NCBI GenBank assembly: GCA_963738545.1
Contig: CAVTXA010000008.1
Location: 620,001 to 684,000 of the forward strand
Length of the DNA: 64,000 nt
Source of the DNA: Bog-756 sp963738545
Lineage (GTDB): Bacteria; Actinomycetota; Acidimicrobiia; Acidimicrobiales; RAAP-2
Direction of reading: 5' to 3'
Part shown: piece by piece, positions 24,996-33,768 of the stretch
How positions within the stretch are numbered: the first letter of the stretch is position 1
Layout of the letters: each line of letters opens with the position of its first letter
Notes under the pieces: model-generated
The model's database searches: none
What the model saw: only the letters and a program-made list of their open reading frames with translations
Told to the model about the DNA's origin: nothing
Program-made: the position numbers and the translations under genes

Positions 24996-26648
24996 ATGGC
25001 TCCTCGAGATCGTCGACGGGGTGGCGCCCACAGTGCTCCCCGGAAGGGCCGGAGATCAACCGATCTGCCGCCCGATGCGCCCGACGGGCCACCGGTCCAG
25101 TCCCCAGACTCCCCCGAGCCCCGATCGTCGGCCGCTGGCGGCCCGACCGCCTCGGGTCCCGGGTCCGTCTCGGGCGCACCGTCGGGGTCCACGCCCACCG
25201 GTGGGGTGCCCGTCCTCGGACGCCGCACCCCGCTCGGCGACCAGACGGGGGAGTCCTTCTTCGGATCGTCCATTCCGGCGACGACGGGGGCCACCGCGGC
25301 GGTGGGCGCCGTGGCGTCGGGTGCATCCGCCCCGGATCCCGGCGTGGCACTCAGTCGCAAGGATCGGAAGGCCAACAGCCGGGCCACGGCGGCCGGGGGC
25401 GGCCAGGGCGGGAGTGGCGACGGAGGGACGGGCGGCACGGGTGGGGCCGGCGCGGGCAACGGCGGCCGGAAGAAGAAAAAGAAGCGCACCTGGCTCGACC
25501 GGGTCCTGCTCGCCGGCATCATCGTGGTGGCACTGGCCCTGGTGGGCATCGGCTCGGGGTGGGCCTATGTGACCTACCGGTTCAACCAGGTGCAGAAGGT
25601 CACGGTCAAGCACCTGAAGAAGGCCCCGGTCGGCGAACCGTTCAACGTCCTGCTCATCGGCTCGGACTCCCGCGTCGGTGAGAGCGCGGCCGACGCCGCC
25701 CACTTCGGCAACCAGTCCAACGCCGGCGGGCAGCGAAGCGATGTGGTCAAGATCGTCCACATCGTCCCCGCCACCGGTCAGGTCAGCGTGCTGTCCATCC
25801 CCCGGGACACGGTGGTCAGCGTGGCCGGGGACACCAGCGAGATCGGGAAGTACAACCGGATCAACGCCACGTACAACACCGGGCCCGACCAGCTGGTGCA
25901 GACCATCGAGGCCAACTTCGGCATCCCCATCGAGCATGTGGTGCAGGTGGACTTCGAGGGCCTGCGGGGCGCGGTGGACGCCATCGGCGGCATCTACCTC
26001 AACTTCCCCTTCCCGGCCAAGGACGCCTACACCGGGCTCAACATCACCCAGACCGGGTGTCAGCTGGTCAACGGGGGCTACTCCCTGGCCCTGGCCCGCA
26101 GCCGTCACTACGAGTACCTGAAGAACGGCTACTGGCAGTACGACGGCACCAGCGACTTCGGGCGTATCCAGCGACAGAACGCCTTCTTGCGGGCGGTCAT
26201 CAATCAGGCCGAGACCAAGTACAACCCCCTCACCCTGAACGCCTTCATCGGCTCGGTCGTCCAGGGGGTCACCGTCGACTCCACCTTCACGGTCAGCGAC
26301 CTGATCTCGCTGGCCCGGGAGTTCCACACGTTCTCCTCCACCTCGCTGGCCACGGCCACGCTCCCGACCTACTCGCAGTACTCGTCGGAGTTCGGCTACC
26401 TGGGCGACGTGCTCTACGTGCAGGAGCCACAGGCCGCCCAGGTCATCGCCCAGTTCCTCGGCGGTCCCCCGGACACGGCGGTCACCCCGCCCCCGGGACC
26501 TTACGGCGAGGTCTCCACGACGACGACGACGTCGACCTACCCGCCGACCACGGTGGCGGGGGGCTCGACCCCGGGCACGTCGGCCACCTCGAGCACGACC
26601 ACGAGTATCGAGACCGACTTCGATCCCACCCCCTGCTCGCCGTCCTGA
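24996..26648 (+). CDS. LytR-CpsA-Psr (LCP) family cell-wall ligase
   Basis: LCP proteins attach glycopolymers such as arabinogalactan or teichoic acids to peptidoglycan. This 550-residue protein has a 165-residue disordered cytoplasmic tail rich in Pro, Gly and Ala, ending GGRKKKKKRTW. One membrane segment (LAGIIVVALALVGIGSGWAY) follows, then the extracellular LCP domain: FNVLLIGSDSRV, QRSDVVKIVHIV, VLSIPRDTVVSV and, later, ALARSRHYEY, with the Arg/Asp residues that bind the phosphate head group. The C-terminus is a Thr/Ser/Pro tail. It is unrelated to the suf genes on both sides. Confidence 0.93.
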   Translation: MAPRDRRRGGAHSAPRKGRRSTDLPPDAPDGPPVQSPDSPEPRSSAAGGPTASGPGSVSGAPSGSTPTGGVPVLGRRTPLGDQTGESFFGSSIPATTGATAAVGAVASGASAPDPGVALSRKDRKANSRATAAGGGQGGSGDGGTGGTGGAGAGNGGRKKKKKRTWLDRVLLAGIIVVALALVGIGSGWAYVTYRFNQVQKVTVKHLKKAPVGEPFNVLLIGSDSRVGESAADAAHFGNQSNAGGQRSDVVKIVHIVPATGQVSVLSIPRDTVVSVAGDTSEIGKYNRINATYNTGPDQLVQTIEANFGIPIEHVVQVDFEGLRGAVDAIGGIYLNFPFPAKDAYTGLNITQTGCQLVNGGYSLALARSRHYEYLKNGYWQYDGTSDFGRIQRQNAFLRAVINQAETKYNPLTLNAFIGSVVQGVTVDSTFTVSDLISLAREFHTFSSTSLATATLPTYSQYSSEFGYLGDVLYVQEPQAAQVIAQFLGGPPDTAVTPPPGPYGEVSTTTTTSTYPPTTVAGGSTPGTSATSSTTTSIETDFDPTPCSPS

Positions 26649-26728
26649 GCGGTCCCATCCGGATCACCGGAGCCGAAGCACTCGGGGCTGGGTGCCCGAC
26701 CCCTCCACGCCGCCGCCGCCGACTCAGG

Positions 26729-27235
26729 TCAGGCGATGGACTCGTGCTCGTCGAGTCCCTGGGACAGCGTGTTCCAACTCAGCGTGGCGCATTTGATCCG
26801 CACGGGGAACTTGACCACACCCTGCAGGGCGGCGAGCTCACCCAGGGCGTCGATGTCGACGGCCTGGGGCTCGATCGGCTCGACGTCGGCGCCGTCCGTC
26901 CCCGGGGCCCCGGCGGAGGGAAGCGTGGACTCGTGGATGGACATCATGCCCTTGAACGTTCGGATCAGGTCTCGAACCTCGGGCACGGGCTTGCCTTTGA
27001 CCGCCGCCGACATGAGCGAAGCCGAGGACTGGCTGATCGAGCAGCCGCTCCCGGCGATCTTGATGTCGGACACCACCCCGTCGTGGACCTCGAGGGTGAC
27101 CACGATCTCGTCACCGCACAACGGGTTGAAGCCCTCGACCCGCTGGGCGGGCGGTGACTCCAACTCGCCCCGGTTCCGGGGTGAGCGGTAGTGGTCGAGA
27201 ATGATCTCGCGGTAGAGGTCCTCCAGGCCGGGCAT
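26729..27235 (-). CDS. sufU: SufU, Fe-S assembly sulfur-transfer protein
   Basis: SufU is a zinc-bound protein that accepts sulfur from SufS. This 168-residue protein has the three conserved Cys in NPLCGDEI, GSGCSISQSSA and RIKCATLSW, plus LYREIILDHYRSPRN at the start. About 15 residues rich in Ala, Gly and Pro (ESTLPSAGAPGTDGADVEP) fall where SufU has its family-specific insertion relative to IscU. ATG 27235 begins the homologous region; an upstream extension of the frame has no similarity to SufU. It is the last gene of sufC2-sufS-sufU and converges on the LCP gene. Confidence 0.94.
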   Translation of the reverse strand: MPGLEDLYREIILDHYRSPRNRGELESPPAQRVEGFNPLCGDEIVVTLEVHDGVVSDIKIAGSGCSISQSSASLMSAAVKGKPVPEVRDLIRTFKGMMSIHESTLPSAGAPGTDGADVEPIEPQAVDIDALGELAALQGVVKFPVRIKCATLSWNTLSQGLDEHESIA

Positions 27236-27350
27236 CAGCGCCGGTCCTCCGACCCGGGGTGACCGCCGACGGCACCACGGGCGCCATCGGCGAGATCGGA
27301 TCCACGGCGAGGCTGCGAGCGTTCCACCACGCCAGAATACTTGCCCACCC

Positions 27351-28607
27351 TCATGAGAAGAACGCTCCGGCGGCGGCCAGGGCGTCGGCCAGCTCGTCGA
27401 CGTCGGACTCATCGTTGTAGAGGGCGAAGGAGGCGCGTGCCGTGGCGTTGACCCCGAGCCGCCTCATCAACGGCTTGGCACAGTGGTGGCCGGCCCGGAC
27501 GCACACCCCGTATTGATCGAGGATCTGGGAGATGTCGTGGGGATGGAGGTCCCGGAAGGCGAAGGACAGGACCCCGCCCCGAGCCGTCGGGTCCGGGGGC
27601 CCGAAGATGCGGAGGTCGTCGCCGAAGCGCTCGGCGAGCGTGCCCATGGCGTAGGCCGTCAGGGCGATCTCGTGCTGACGGACAGCATCCATCCCCACGG
27701 CGTTGAGGTAGTCGACGGCGGCACCGAGGCCGATAGCCTCGGTGATGGGCGGGGTGCCGGCCTCGAAGCGCCACGGGATGTCGTTCGGCGTGAAGCCATC
27801 CTTGCGGACGTCGAGGATCATCTCGCCCCCACCGAGGAACGGCGGCAGCTCCGAGAGCAGCTCGTTGCGTCCCCACAGCACACCGATGCCGGTGGGCCCG
27901 AGCATCTTGTGGGCGCTGAAGGCGAGGAAGTCCACGCCCAACGCCGTCACGTCGGTCGGGAGGTGGGGCACCGACTGGGCGCCGTCGGCCACCACCACGG
28001 CGCCGGCGGCATGGGCCACTGCGGCGATGTCGGCGATGGGATTGAGTGTGCCCAGCACGTTGGACATGCACGTCACGCCGACCAACTTGGCCCCGTCCAC
28101 CAGGGCGTCGAACCCGTCGAGGACCAGGCCGCCGTCGTCGTCCACCGGGATCCACCGGATGGTCAGGCCCCGCTCGGCGGCCAGCATGTGCCAGGGGACG
28201 ATGTTGGCGTGGTGCTCCATCTCGGTGAGCACGATGGTGTCGCCCTCATGCAGATGGGTGCGGCCCCAGGTGTGGGCGACCAGGTTGAGCGCCTCGGTGG
28301 CGTTCTTGGTGAAGACGACCTCACGGGCGGGGTCCGGGGCGCCGATGAAGCGGCCCACGGTGTGTCGGGACGCCTCGAAGCGTCGGGTCGCCTCCTCGGC
28401 GATGGCGTAGACCCCCCGGTGGACGTTGGCGTGGGTGGTCTCGTCGTACTCCCGCATGGCGTCGAGCACCTGCACTGGACGCTGGGCCGACGCGGCCGAG
28501 TCGAGGTAGGTGATCGGGCGTCCGTTGACCTCACGGGTCAGCAGGGGGAAGTCCTTGCGGAGGGTGGCCCCGTCCACCCCGTGGCGGGTCTCGTTCAGTG
28601 GCGCCAT
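27351..28607 (-). CDS. sufS: SufS, group II cysteine desulfurase
   Basis: SufS is a PLP enzyme that takes sulfur from cysteine for cluster assembly. This 418-residue protein shows YLDSAASAQRP near the N-terminus, HANVHRGVYAIAEEAT, the PLP-binding Lys in FSAHKMLGPTG, and the catalytic Cys in RAGHHCAKPLM. The start at ATG 28607 lies 13 bases inside the end of sufC2. A 115-base gap separates it from sufU. Confidence 0.96.
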   Translation of the reverse strand: MAPLNETRHGVDGATLRKDFPLLTREVNGRPITYLDSAASAQRPVQVLDAMREYDETTHANVHRGVYAIAEEATRRFEASRHTVGRFIGAPDPAREVVFTKNATEALNLVAHTWGRTHLHEGDTIVLTEMEHHANIVPWHMLAAERGLTIRWIPVDDDGGLVLDGFDALVDGAKLVGVTCMSNVLGTLNPIADIAAVAHAAGAVVVADGAQSVPHLPTDVTALGVDFLAFSAHKMLGPTGIGVLWGRNELLSELPPFLGGGEMILDVRKDGFTPNDIPWRFEAGTPPITEAIGLGAAVDYLNAVGMDAVRQHEIALTAYAMGTLAERFGDDLRIFGPPDPTARGGVLSFAFRDLHPHDISQILDQYGVCVRAGHHCAKPLMRRLGVNATARASFALYNDESDVDELADALAAAGAFFS

Positions 28608-29374
28608 GCGTCATACCCTTCGGTCTCCAGCGACAAGGCCAGTTCCGGCCCTCCATCGGCCACCACCACCCCGTCCACCAACAGGTGTACCCGGTCGGCG
28701 GCCAGTTCGTCGAGCATCCGCTGGTAGTGGGTGATGACCAGCACGCCCAGTTGTGGTCGCGCCTCGCGCACGGTGTGCACGCCCCGGGCCACGGTGCGCA
28801 GCGCATCGACGTCGAGGCCCGAGTCGGTCTCGTCCAGGATGGCCAGTTCCGGCTCCAGGATGGCCATCTGGAGGATCTCGTTGCGCTTCCGCTCGCCTCC
28901 GGAGAAGCCGTCGTTCAGGTGGCGCTCGCCGAAGGCCGGGTCCATGCCCAGCTTGTCCATCCACTCCATCATCATGAGACGGACCTCGAGCACGGACAGG
29001 TCCATGCCCCGCCGCGCCGAGAGCGCCTGGCGCAGGAACTGGATGACGGGCACGCCGCCGATGACCTCGGGTTCCTGGAAGGCCAGGAAGATCCCGGCCT
29101 TGCCCCGCACGTCCGTCGGCCATCCGGTGATGTCCTCGCCCCGGAACCGGATGGCCCCCTGGGTGACCTCGTAGGCCGGGTTGCCCAACAGCACGTTGGC
29201 CAGGGTCGACTTGCCCGATCCGTTCGGGCCCATCAGTGCATGGACCTGTCCCGCCTCGACGGTGAGGTCCACGCCCTTCAGGATGGGAGCACCCTCGACC
29301 GAGACGTGGAGCCCCTCGATCTGGAGCAGGGGCGGCAGGGCCGGGTCCGGGGAGGCTGGGGCTTCACTGGGCAC
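28595..29374 (-). CDS. sufC: SufC, Suf ABC-type ATPase (copy 2)
   Basis: This second SufC (259 residues) has Walker A GPNGSGKST, FLAFQEPEVIGGVPVIQFL, signature FSGGERKRNEILQM, Walker B LAILDETDSGLDVD and ITHYQRM. The Q-loop region (EVIGGVPVIQF) and signature lead residue differ clearly from copy 1. It heads the sufC2-sufS-sufU unit. GTG 29374 follows TACAAT by 7 bases on the minus strand. Both copies look active; which one pairs with SufBD cannot be decided here. Confidence 0.95.
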   Translation of the reverse strand: MPSEAPASPDPALPPLLQIEGLHVSVEGAPILKGVDLTVEAGQVHALMGPNGSGKSTLANVLLGNPAYEVTQGAIRFRGEDITGWPTDVRGKAGIFLAFQEPEVIGGVPVIQFLRQALSARRGMDLSVLEVRLMMMEWMDKLGMDPAFGERHLNDGFSGGERKRNEILQMAILEPELAILDETDSGLDVDALRTVARGVHTVREARPQLGVLVITHYQRMLDELAADRVHLLVDGVVVADGGPELALSLETEGYDAWRH

Positions 29375-29381
29375 GTGGTTG

Positions 29382-29413
29382 ATTGTAGCCGGATTCCGTA
29401 GTTTCCCCTACGG
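29382..29413 (-). promoter_or_regulatory. sufC2 promoter with inverted repeat
   Basis: TACAAT (29387-29382, minus strand) is a good -10, 7 bases before the GTG. CCGTAG (29396-29401) and CTACGG (29408-29413) form an inverted repeat over the -35 region, containing TAGGGGAAA on the minus strand. Confidence 0.5.
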
Positions 29414-29491
29414 GAATAGGGGGAATCCACCGGCGGCGGTGGATCCATCCACCATGGCAGCGAGGATTGAGCATGTCACCAGGTCGGCCGG

Positions 29492-29497
29492 TACGGT
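29492..29497 (+). promoter_or_regulatory. -10 box of a probable leaderless promoter (glycosidase)
   Basis: TACGGT, 6 bases before ATG 29504; TTGAGC at 29467 is a possible -35. Confidence 0.5.
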
Positions 29498-29503
29498 ACC
29501 CCC

Positions 29504-31711
29504 ATGGCCGACCCGTGGAACTTTGCCGGCCCGGTCACGCAACTGGACTCCACATCGGGAGTGGTGACGCTGGTCGACGAGTCGACCTTCGCCATCAGCG
29601 GAGGCTCGGGCGACATGACGCCCGGGGCCGCCCAGGGCCTGTTCGTCCGGGACACCAGGATCCTCTCCCGGTTCGAGGTGCTGGTGGACGGGGTGCGGAC
29701 CGAACCGCTCGCCGCCGTGACCGACGACCCCTTCTCGGCCACCTTCGTCTCCCGCTGCCTTCCCGCCCCTGGCCGCGCCGACTCCACGTTGATGGTGTTC
29801 CGCTCCCGGTATGTGGGCCAGGGGATGCGCGAGGACCTGACCATCCGCAACTTCGCCGACGAGGCGGCCCTGTGCACCATCCAGGTGTTGATCGGCTCGG
29901 ACTTCGCCGATCTCTTCGCCGTGAAGGAGGGTCGGGTCGGAGCCGAACCGGGAGCCGCCGAGGTGGCGGCCTCCGTGCACCAGGGGGCGACAGCCGATGC
30001 CGACGGCCCCGGTGACGGTCCGGCGCCCCCGCCCTCCACGGTGGTGTGCTCGTACCGTCGGGCGGGGGTGGAGCGCGGCGTCGAGCTCCGGTTCTTCGGT
30101 CCGACCCTGCTGACCACGGACCTGGCCACCTTCGAGGTGTCCGTCCCGCCCCGGGGGGAGTGGTCGACCTGCATCGAGGTGGGGCCGGCCTTCGACGGCA
30201 CGACCGTCGACCCGAGGTACCGCTGTGGCCAGCCCGTCGACCGGGCCACCCCCACCGAACGGCTGGCCCAGTGGCGCCGCAACGTGCCCCAGGTGGAGAC
30301 CAGCCATCCGGGCCTGAAAGAGGTCGTGGCCCGCAGCGCCGAGGACCTCGGAGCGCTGCGCATCTTCGACCCCGAGTTCCCCGAGCGGGTGGTGGTGGCG
30401 GCCGGCGCCCCGTGGTTCATGACGGTGTTCGGTCGGGACTCCCTGCTGACGGCGTGGATGGCCCTGCTCGTCGACCCGGACCTGGCCCGCGGGGTGCTCC
30501 AGACGCTGGCCCGATTCCAGGGGAAGGACGTCGATCCGCGCCACGACGAGGAGCCCGGTCGCATCCTCCACGAGATGCGGTTCGGGGACGCCGCCTCCCT
30601 CTCGTTGGGCGGGGGCAGCATCTACTACGGCACGGCCGACGCCACGCCCCTGTTCGTCATGCTCCTGGGCGAGATGCGACGGTGGGGCGTCGCGCGCGAG
30701 ATGGTCGACGAGCTCCTGCCCAACGCGGCCCGGGCCATCGAGTGGATCGAGCAGTTCGGCGACGCCGACGGTGACGGCTACGTGGAGTACACCCGGGGCA
30801 CGGACCGGGGCCTGGCCAACCAGGGGTGGAAGGACAGCTGGGACGGGATCCGCTACGCCGACGGGCGGGTGGCCGAGGCTCCCATTGCCCTGTGCGAGGT
30901 CCAGGCCTACACCTACGGGGCCTATCTGGCCACGGCGCACTTCGCCTTCGAGGTGGGTGATTCGGTCACCTACGACCGCTTCCGGGCCAAGGCCACGCAG
31001 CTGAAGGCGGCGTTTAACCGGGACTTCTGGTTGGAGGAGAAGGGGTGGTTCGCCGTCGGGCTCGACGCCGACAAGCGCCCGATCGACTCGCTGACCTCCA
31101 ACATCGGCCACTGCCTGTGGACCGGGATCGTCGACGAGGACAAGGCCCGCCGGGTGGCCGAGAAGCTGGTCTCCCCGGCCATGTTCTCCGGCTGGGGGAT
31201 CCGGACGCTGTCGAAGGACAGCGGCGGCTACAACCCCATCAGCTACCACTGCGGGTCGGTGTGGCCCCACGACACGGCCATCGTGGCTTCGGGCCTGGCT
31301 CGCTACGGCTACGACGGAGCCGCCCAGAAACTCATCTTCGGGCTGCTGGACGCGGCCCAGGCCCAGGGGGGCCGGCTTCCCGAGCTGTTCAGCGGTCTGG
31401 ACCGGGGTGAGCTGACCGTGCCGGTGGGCTATCCCACGTCCTGCTCCCCGCAGGCCTGGGCGGCGGCGTCACCCCTCTTGTGCCTGCGCACGCTCCTCCG
31501 CCTCGACCCGTGGATCCCCTACGGCAAGACCTGGCTGTCCCCCAACCTCCCCGAGGGCATCGGCTACCTGAAGGTGGCCGGCATCCCCCTGGCCGGTTCG
31601 CGGGTGACTGTGGAGGTGGGCTCCGAGGTTCCCGGAGGGGTGGCGGTCACCGGCCTGCCCAAGGAGATCGAACTGATCCGGGAGCCCCGCCGACCGTCCA
31701 CTGCCGTCTGA
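29504..31711 (+). CDS. Glycogen debranching-type glycosidase (amylo-alpha-1,6-glucosidase family)
   Basis: The product (735 residues) has an N-terminal beta-sandwich of the glycogen-debranching N-terminal type (GLFVRDTRILSRFEVLVDG) and a C-terminal (alpha/alpha)6 barrel with TVFGRDSLLTAWM, NQGWKDSWDGIRYADG and YHCGSVWPHDTAIVA, which hold the acidic catalytic residues of this clan. It has no signal peptide and is therefore cytosolic. Proteins with this layout remove alpha-1,6 branches or trim mannosyl/glucosyl units. Linkage specificity cannot be read. ATG 29504 follows a -10 box by 6 bases. Confidence 0.9.
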   Translation: MADPWNFAGPVTQLDSTSGVVTLVDESTFAISGGSGDMTPGAAQGLFVRDTRILSRFEVLVDGVRTEPLAAVTDDPFSATFVSRCLPAPGRADSTLMVFRSRYVGQGMREDLTIRNFADEAALCTIQVLIGSDFADLFAVKEGRVGAEPGAAEVAASVHQGATADADGPGDGPAPPPSTVVCSYRRAGVERGVELRFFGPTLLTTDLATFEVSVPPRGEWSTCIEVGPAFDGTTVDPRYRCGQPVDRATPTERLAQWRRNVPQVETSHPGLKEVVARSAEDLGALRIFDPEFPERVVVAAGAPWFMTVFGRDSLLTAWMALLVDPDLARGVLQTLARFQGKDVDPRHDEEPGRILHEMRFGDAASLSLGGGSIYYGTADATPLFVMLLGEMRRWGVAREMVDELLPNAARAIEWIEQFGDADGDGYVEYTRGTDRGLANQGWKDSWDGIRYADGRVAEAPIALCEVQAYTYGAYLATAHFAFEVGDSVTYDRFRAKATQLKAAFNRDFWLEEKGWFAVGLDADKRPIDSLTSNIGHCLWTGIVDEDKARRVAEKLVSPAMFSGWGIRTLSKDSGGYNPISYHCGSVWPHDTAIVASGLARYGYDGAAQKLIFGLLDAAQAQGGRLPELFSGLDRGELTVPVGYPTSCSPQAWAAASPLLCLRTLLRLDPWIPYGKTWLSPNLPEGIGYLKVAGIPLAGSRVTVEVGSEVPGGVAVTGLPKEIELIREPRRPSTAV

Positions 31712-31762
31712 GGCGTTTCCGGACCGTTCCGCCGGGGGCGCCGATCGGGGCGACCCGGGGCC

Positions 31763-32380
31763 TCACCAACCCCGCTCGATCCACTCCCCGAGATGGGGCG
31801 TCTCGGCCCCGATGGTGGTACCGGCCCCATGGCCGGGGAGGACGATGGTGTCCGGGCCGAAGGGAGCGAAGAGCCGATCCTCGATGGAGCGGATGATGGT
31901 GTTGAAGTCGGCGTTCTCGAACGAGGTGTTGCCCGGGCCACCGGGGAAGAGGGTGTCGCCGGTGAACAGCAACGGGGTGCCCTCCACGGTGAAGCACATC
32001 GAGCCGGGCGTGTGGCCCGGTGTGGCGATGGTGCCGATCCGCAGCCGGCCGATCTCCAGCACCGAGCGGTCCTCGAGGATCTGATCGTAGGAGGGGAGCA
32101 TGTCGGCGTCGGCCCCGGTGACGGCCACATTGATCCCGGCGTCGCGGACCGCCTCGACGGCCTGGATATGGTCCCAGTGACCGTGGGTCTCGACCACCTG
32201 TCGCACGTCGAGGGCCCGGCACAGCTCGAGGAGCCGGTCATGCTCGTTGGCGGCGTCGATGAGCAGGGACTCGCCGGTCTCCCGGCAACGCACGATGTAG
32301 ACGTTGTTGTCGACGGGTCCCACCACGAGTCGGTGGACCTCGACGGCGGTGTCCTGATAGTCGATGATGGTCACGGGCAC
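31763..32380 (-). CDS. Metallo-beta-lactamase-fold hydrolase (glyoxalase II-like)
   Basis: The product (205 residues) has the zinc motif THxHxDH as THGHWDHIQAV, then ATPGHTPGSMCF, LFTGDTLFPGGPG and LPGHGAGTTIG, matching hydroxyacylglutathione-hydrolase-like proteins that cleave thioesters. Actinobacteria lack glutathione, so mycothiol or another thioester is a more likely substrate. GTG 32380 is preceded by GGAGGAGG, a leadered start unlike most neighbours. It converges with the glycosidase gene. Confidence 0.88.
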   Translation of the reverse strand: MPVTIIDYQDTAVEVHRLVVGPVDNNVYIVRCRETGESLLIDAANEHDRLLELCRALDVRQVVETHGHWDHIQAVEAVRDAGINVAVTGADADMLPSYDQILEDRSVLEIGRLRIGTIATPGHTPGSMCFTVEGTPLLFTGDTLFPGGPGNTSFENADFNTIIRSIEDRLFAPFGPDTIVLPGHGAGTTIGAETPHLGEWIERGW

Positions 32381-32550
32381 GGTGTCTGGGCCTCCTCCGG
32401 ATCCGTCCCTCCACGCACGGGGGCCGATGATTCCTCAGGTCAGCGTACCGGGCGACCCCGGCCTGTTGGTCATCGGCGTGCTGGTTCTGGTAGACAGACC
32501 TGGTAGAACCGCCCCTCCCGGGGGGCCGGCCCAGGGGAAGAGAGAACACG

Positions 32551-33666
32551 ATGAACTTCGCCTTCAGCGAGGAGCAGGACGAGCTGCGCAAGGCGGTCAA
32601 GCGCTTCCTCGACGACAAGTCTCCCGAGACCGAAGTGCGCCGCCTGATGGAGACCACCGAGGGCTACGACCCGGCGGTCTGGACCCAGATGGCCGAACAG
32701 CTCGGCCTCCAGTCCCTCACCATCCCCGAGGAGTACGGCGGCTCCGGCTTCACCTACGTCGAGCTGATCGTGGTGCTGGAGGAGATGGGGGCGGCCCTCC
32801 TCTGCGCACCGTTCTTCTCCACCGTGGCCCTGGCGGCCAACGCCCTCCTGACCTCGGGGGACACCAAGGCCATGGAGTACCTGCTGCCCGGCATCGCCTC
32901 GGGGGAGACCATCGGTACCCTGGCCTTCACCGAAGACTCGGGCCGTTGGGACGCCGAGGGCATCACCCTCGCCGCCGCCCCCTCGGGGGAGGGCTGGAGC
33001 CTCAACGGCCACAAGTCCTTCGTCATCGACGGCCACGTGGCCGACCTCATCCTGGTGGTGGGCCGGACGCCGGCCGGACTCTCCCTCTTCGGGGTCAAGG
33101 GGGACGCCGACGGTCTGACCCGGACGCCTCTGGCCACCATGGACCAGACCCGCAAGCAGGCCCGCCTGGAGTTCGCCGACACCCCGGCCTGGCTGATCGG
33201 GACCGACGGTGGGGCCGAGCCCGGACTGTCCAAGACTCTGGACCTGGCCGCGGTGGCCCTGGCCGCCGAGCAGGTCGGCGGCGCCCAGCGCTGCCTCGAC
33301 AGCTCGGTCGAGTACGCCAAGACCCGTATCCAGTTCGGCCGGCCCATCGGGAGCTTCCAGGCCATCAAGCACAAGTGCGCCGACATGCTCTTGGAGGTGG
33401 AGTCGGCCAAGTCCGCCGCCTACTACGCCGGCTGGGCGGCGGCCGAGGACTCCGACGAACTCCCCGTGGTGGCCTCCCTGGCCAAGTCGTACTGCTCGGA
33501 GGCCTACTTCCACGCCGCCGCCGAGACCATCCAGATCCACGGGGGCATCGGGTTCACCTGGGAGCACCCCGCCCACCTGTACTTCAAGCGGGCCAAGTCG
33601 TCCGAGCTCATGCTGGGCGACCCCTCCTACCACCGTGAGCTGCTGGCCCAGCGCATCGGAATCTGA
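32551..33666 (+). CDS. Acyl-CoA dehydrogenase
   Basis: This 371-residue flavoprotein has MNFAFSEEQDELRKAVKRFL, IPEEYGGSGFTYVELIVVLEE, GTLAFTEDSGRWD for FAD contact, and the C-terminal IQIHGGIGFTWEHPAHLYFKRA. The last segment lacks the YEG-type catalytic Glu and has TWEH instead, as in FadE-type proteins of steroid or branched-chain metabolism, some of which work as heteromers. No partner dehydrogenase adjoins it. ATG 32551 has GGGGAAGAG upstream. Confidence 0.92.
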   Translation: MNFAFSEEQDELRKAVKRFLDDKSPETEVRRLMETTEGYDPAVWTQMAEQLGLQSLTIPEEYGGSGFTYVELIVVLEEMGAALLCAPFFSTVALAANALLTSGDTKAMEYLLPGIASGETIGTLAFTEDSGRWDAEGITLAAAPSGEGWSLNGHKSFVIDGHVADLILVVGRTPAGLSLFGVKGDADGLTRTPLATMDQTRKQARLEFADTPAWLIGTDGGAEPGLSKTLDLAAVALAAEQVGGAQRCLDSSVEYAKTRIQFGRPIGSFQAIKHKCADMLLEVESAKSAAYYAGWAAAEDSDELPVVASLAKSYCSEAYFHAAAETIQIHGGIGFTWEHPAHLYFKRAKSSELMLGDPSYHRELLAQRIGI

Positions 33667-33691
33667 GCAGCCGGCCCATGTCCCCCCACCA

Positions 33692-33705
33692 CGCCGGCAC
33701 CGGCG
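33692..33705 (+). terminator. Short hairpin after the acyl-CoA dehydrogenase
   Basis: CGCCGG-CA-CCGGCG. Short loop and no T-run; weak terminator candidate. Confidence 0.3.
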
Positions 33706-33755
33706 CGCCCGCAGGTCAGGGCCCGGTCGTGCTCCGGCGTCCGGCCGATCTGGCG

Positions 33756-33761
33756 TAGCGT
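33756..33761 (+). promoter_or_regulatory. -10 box of a probable leaderless promoter (33769 gene)
   Basis: TAGCGT, 7 bases before ATG 33769. Confidence 0.5.
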
Positions 33762-33768
33762 TCCCTCG

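Noticed and set aside
29408..31270. 620-codon open frame on the minus strand, antisense to the glycosidase
   Set aside because: Composition is that of a shadow frame in high-GC DNA (long runs of Gly, His, Arg, Val) with no motif; the plus-strand gene has clear family motifs over the same stretch.
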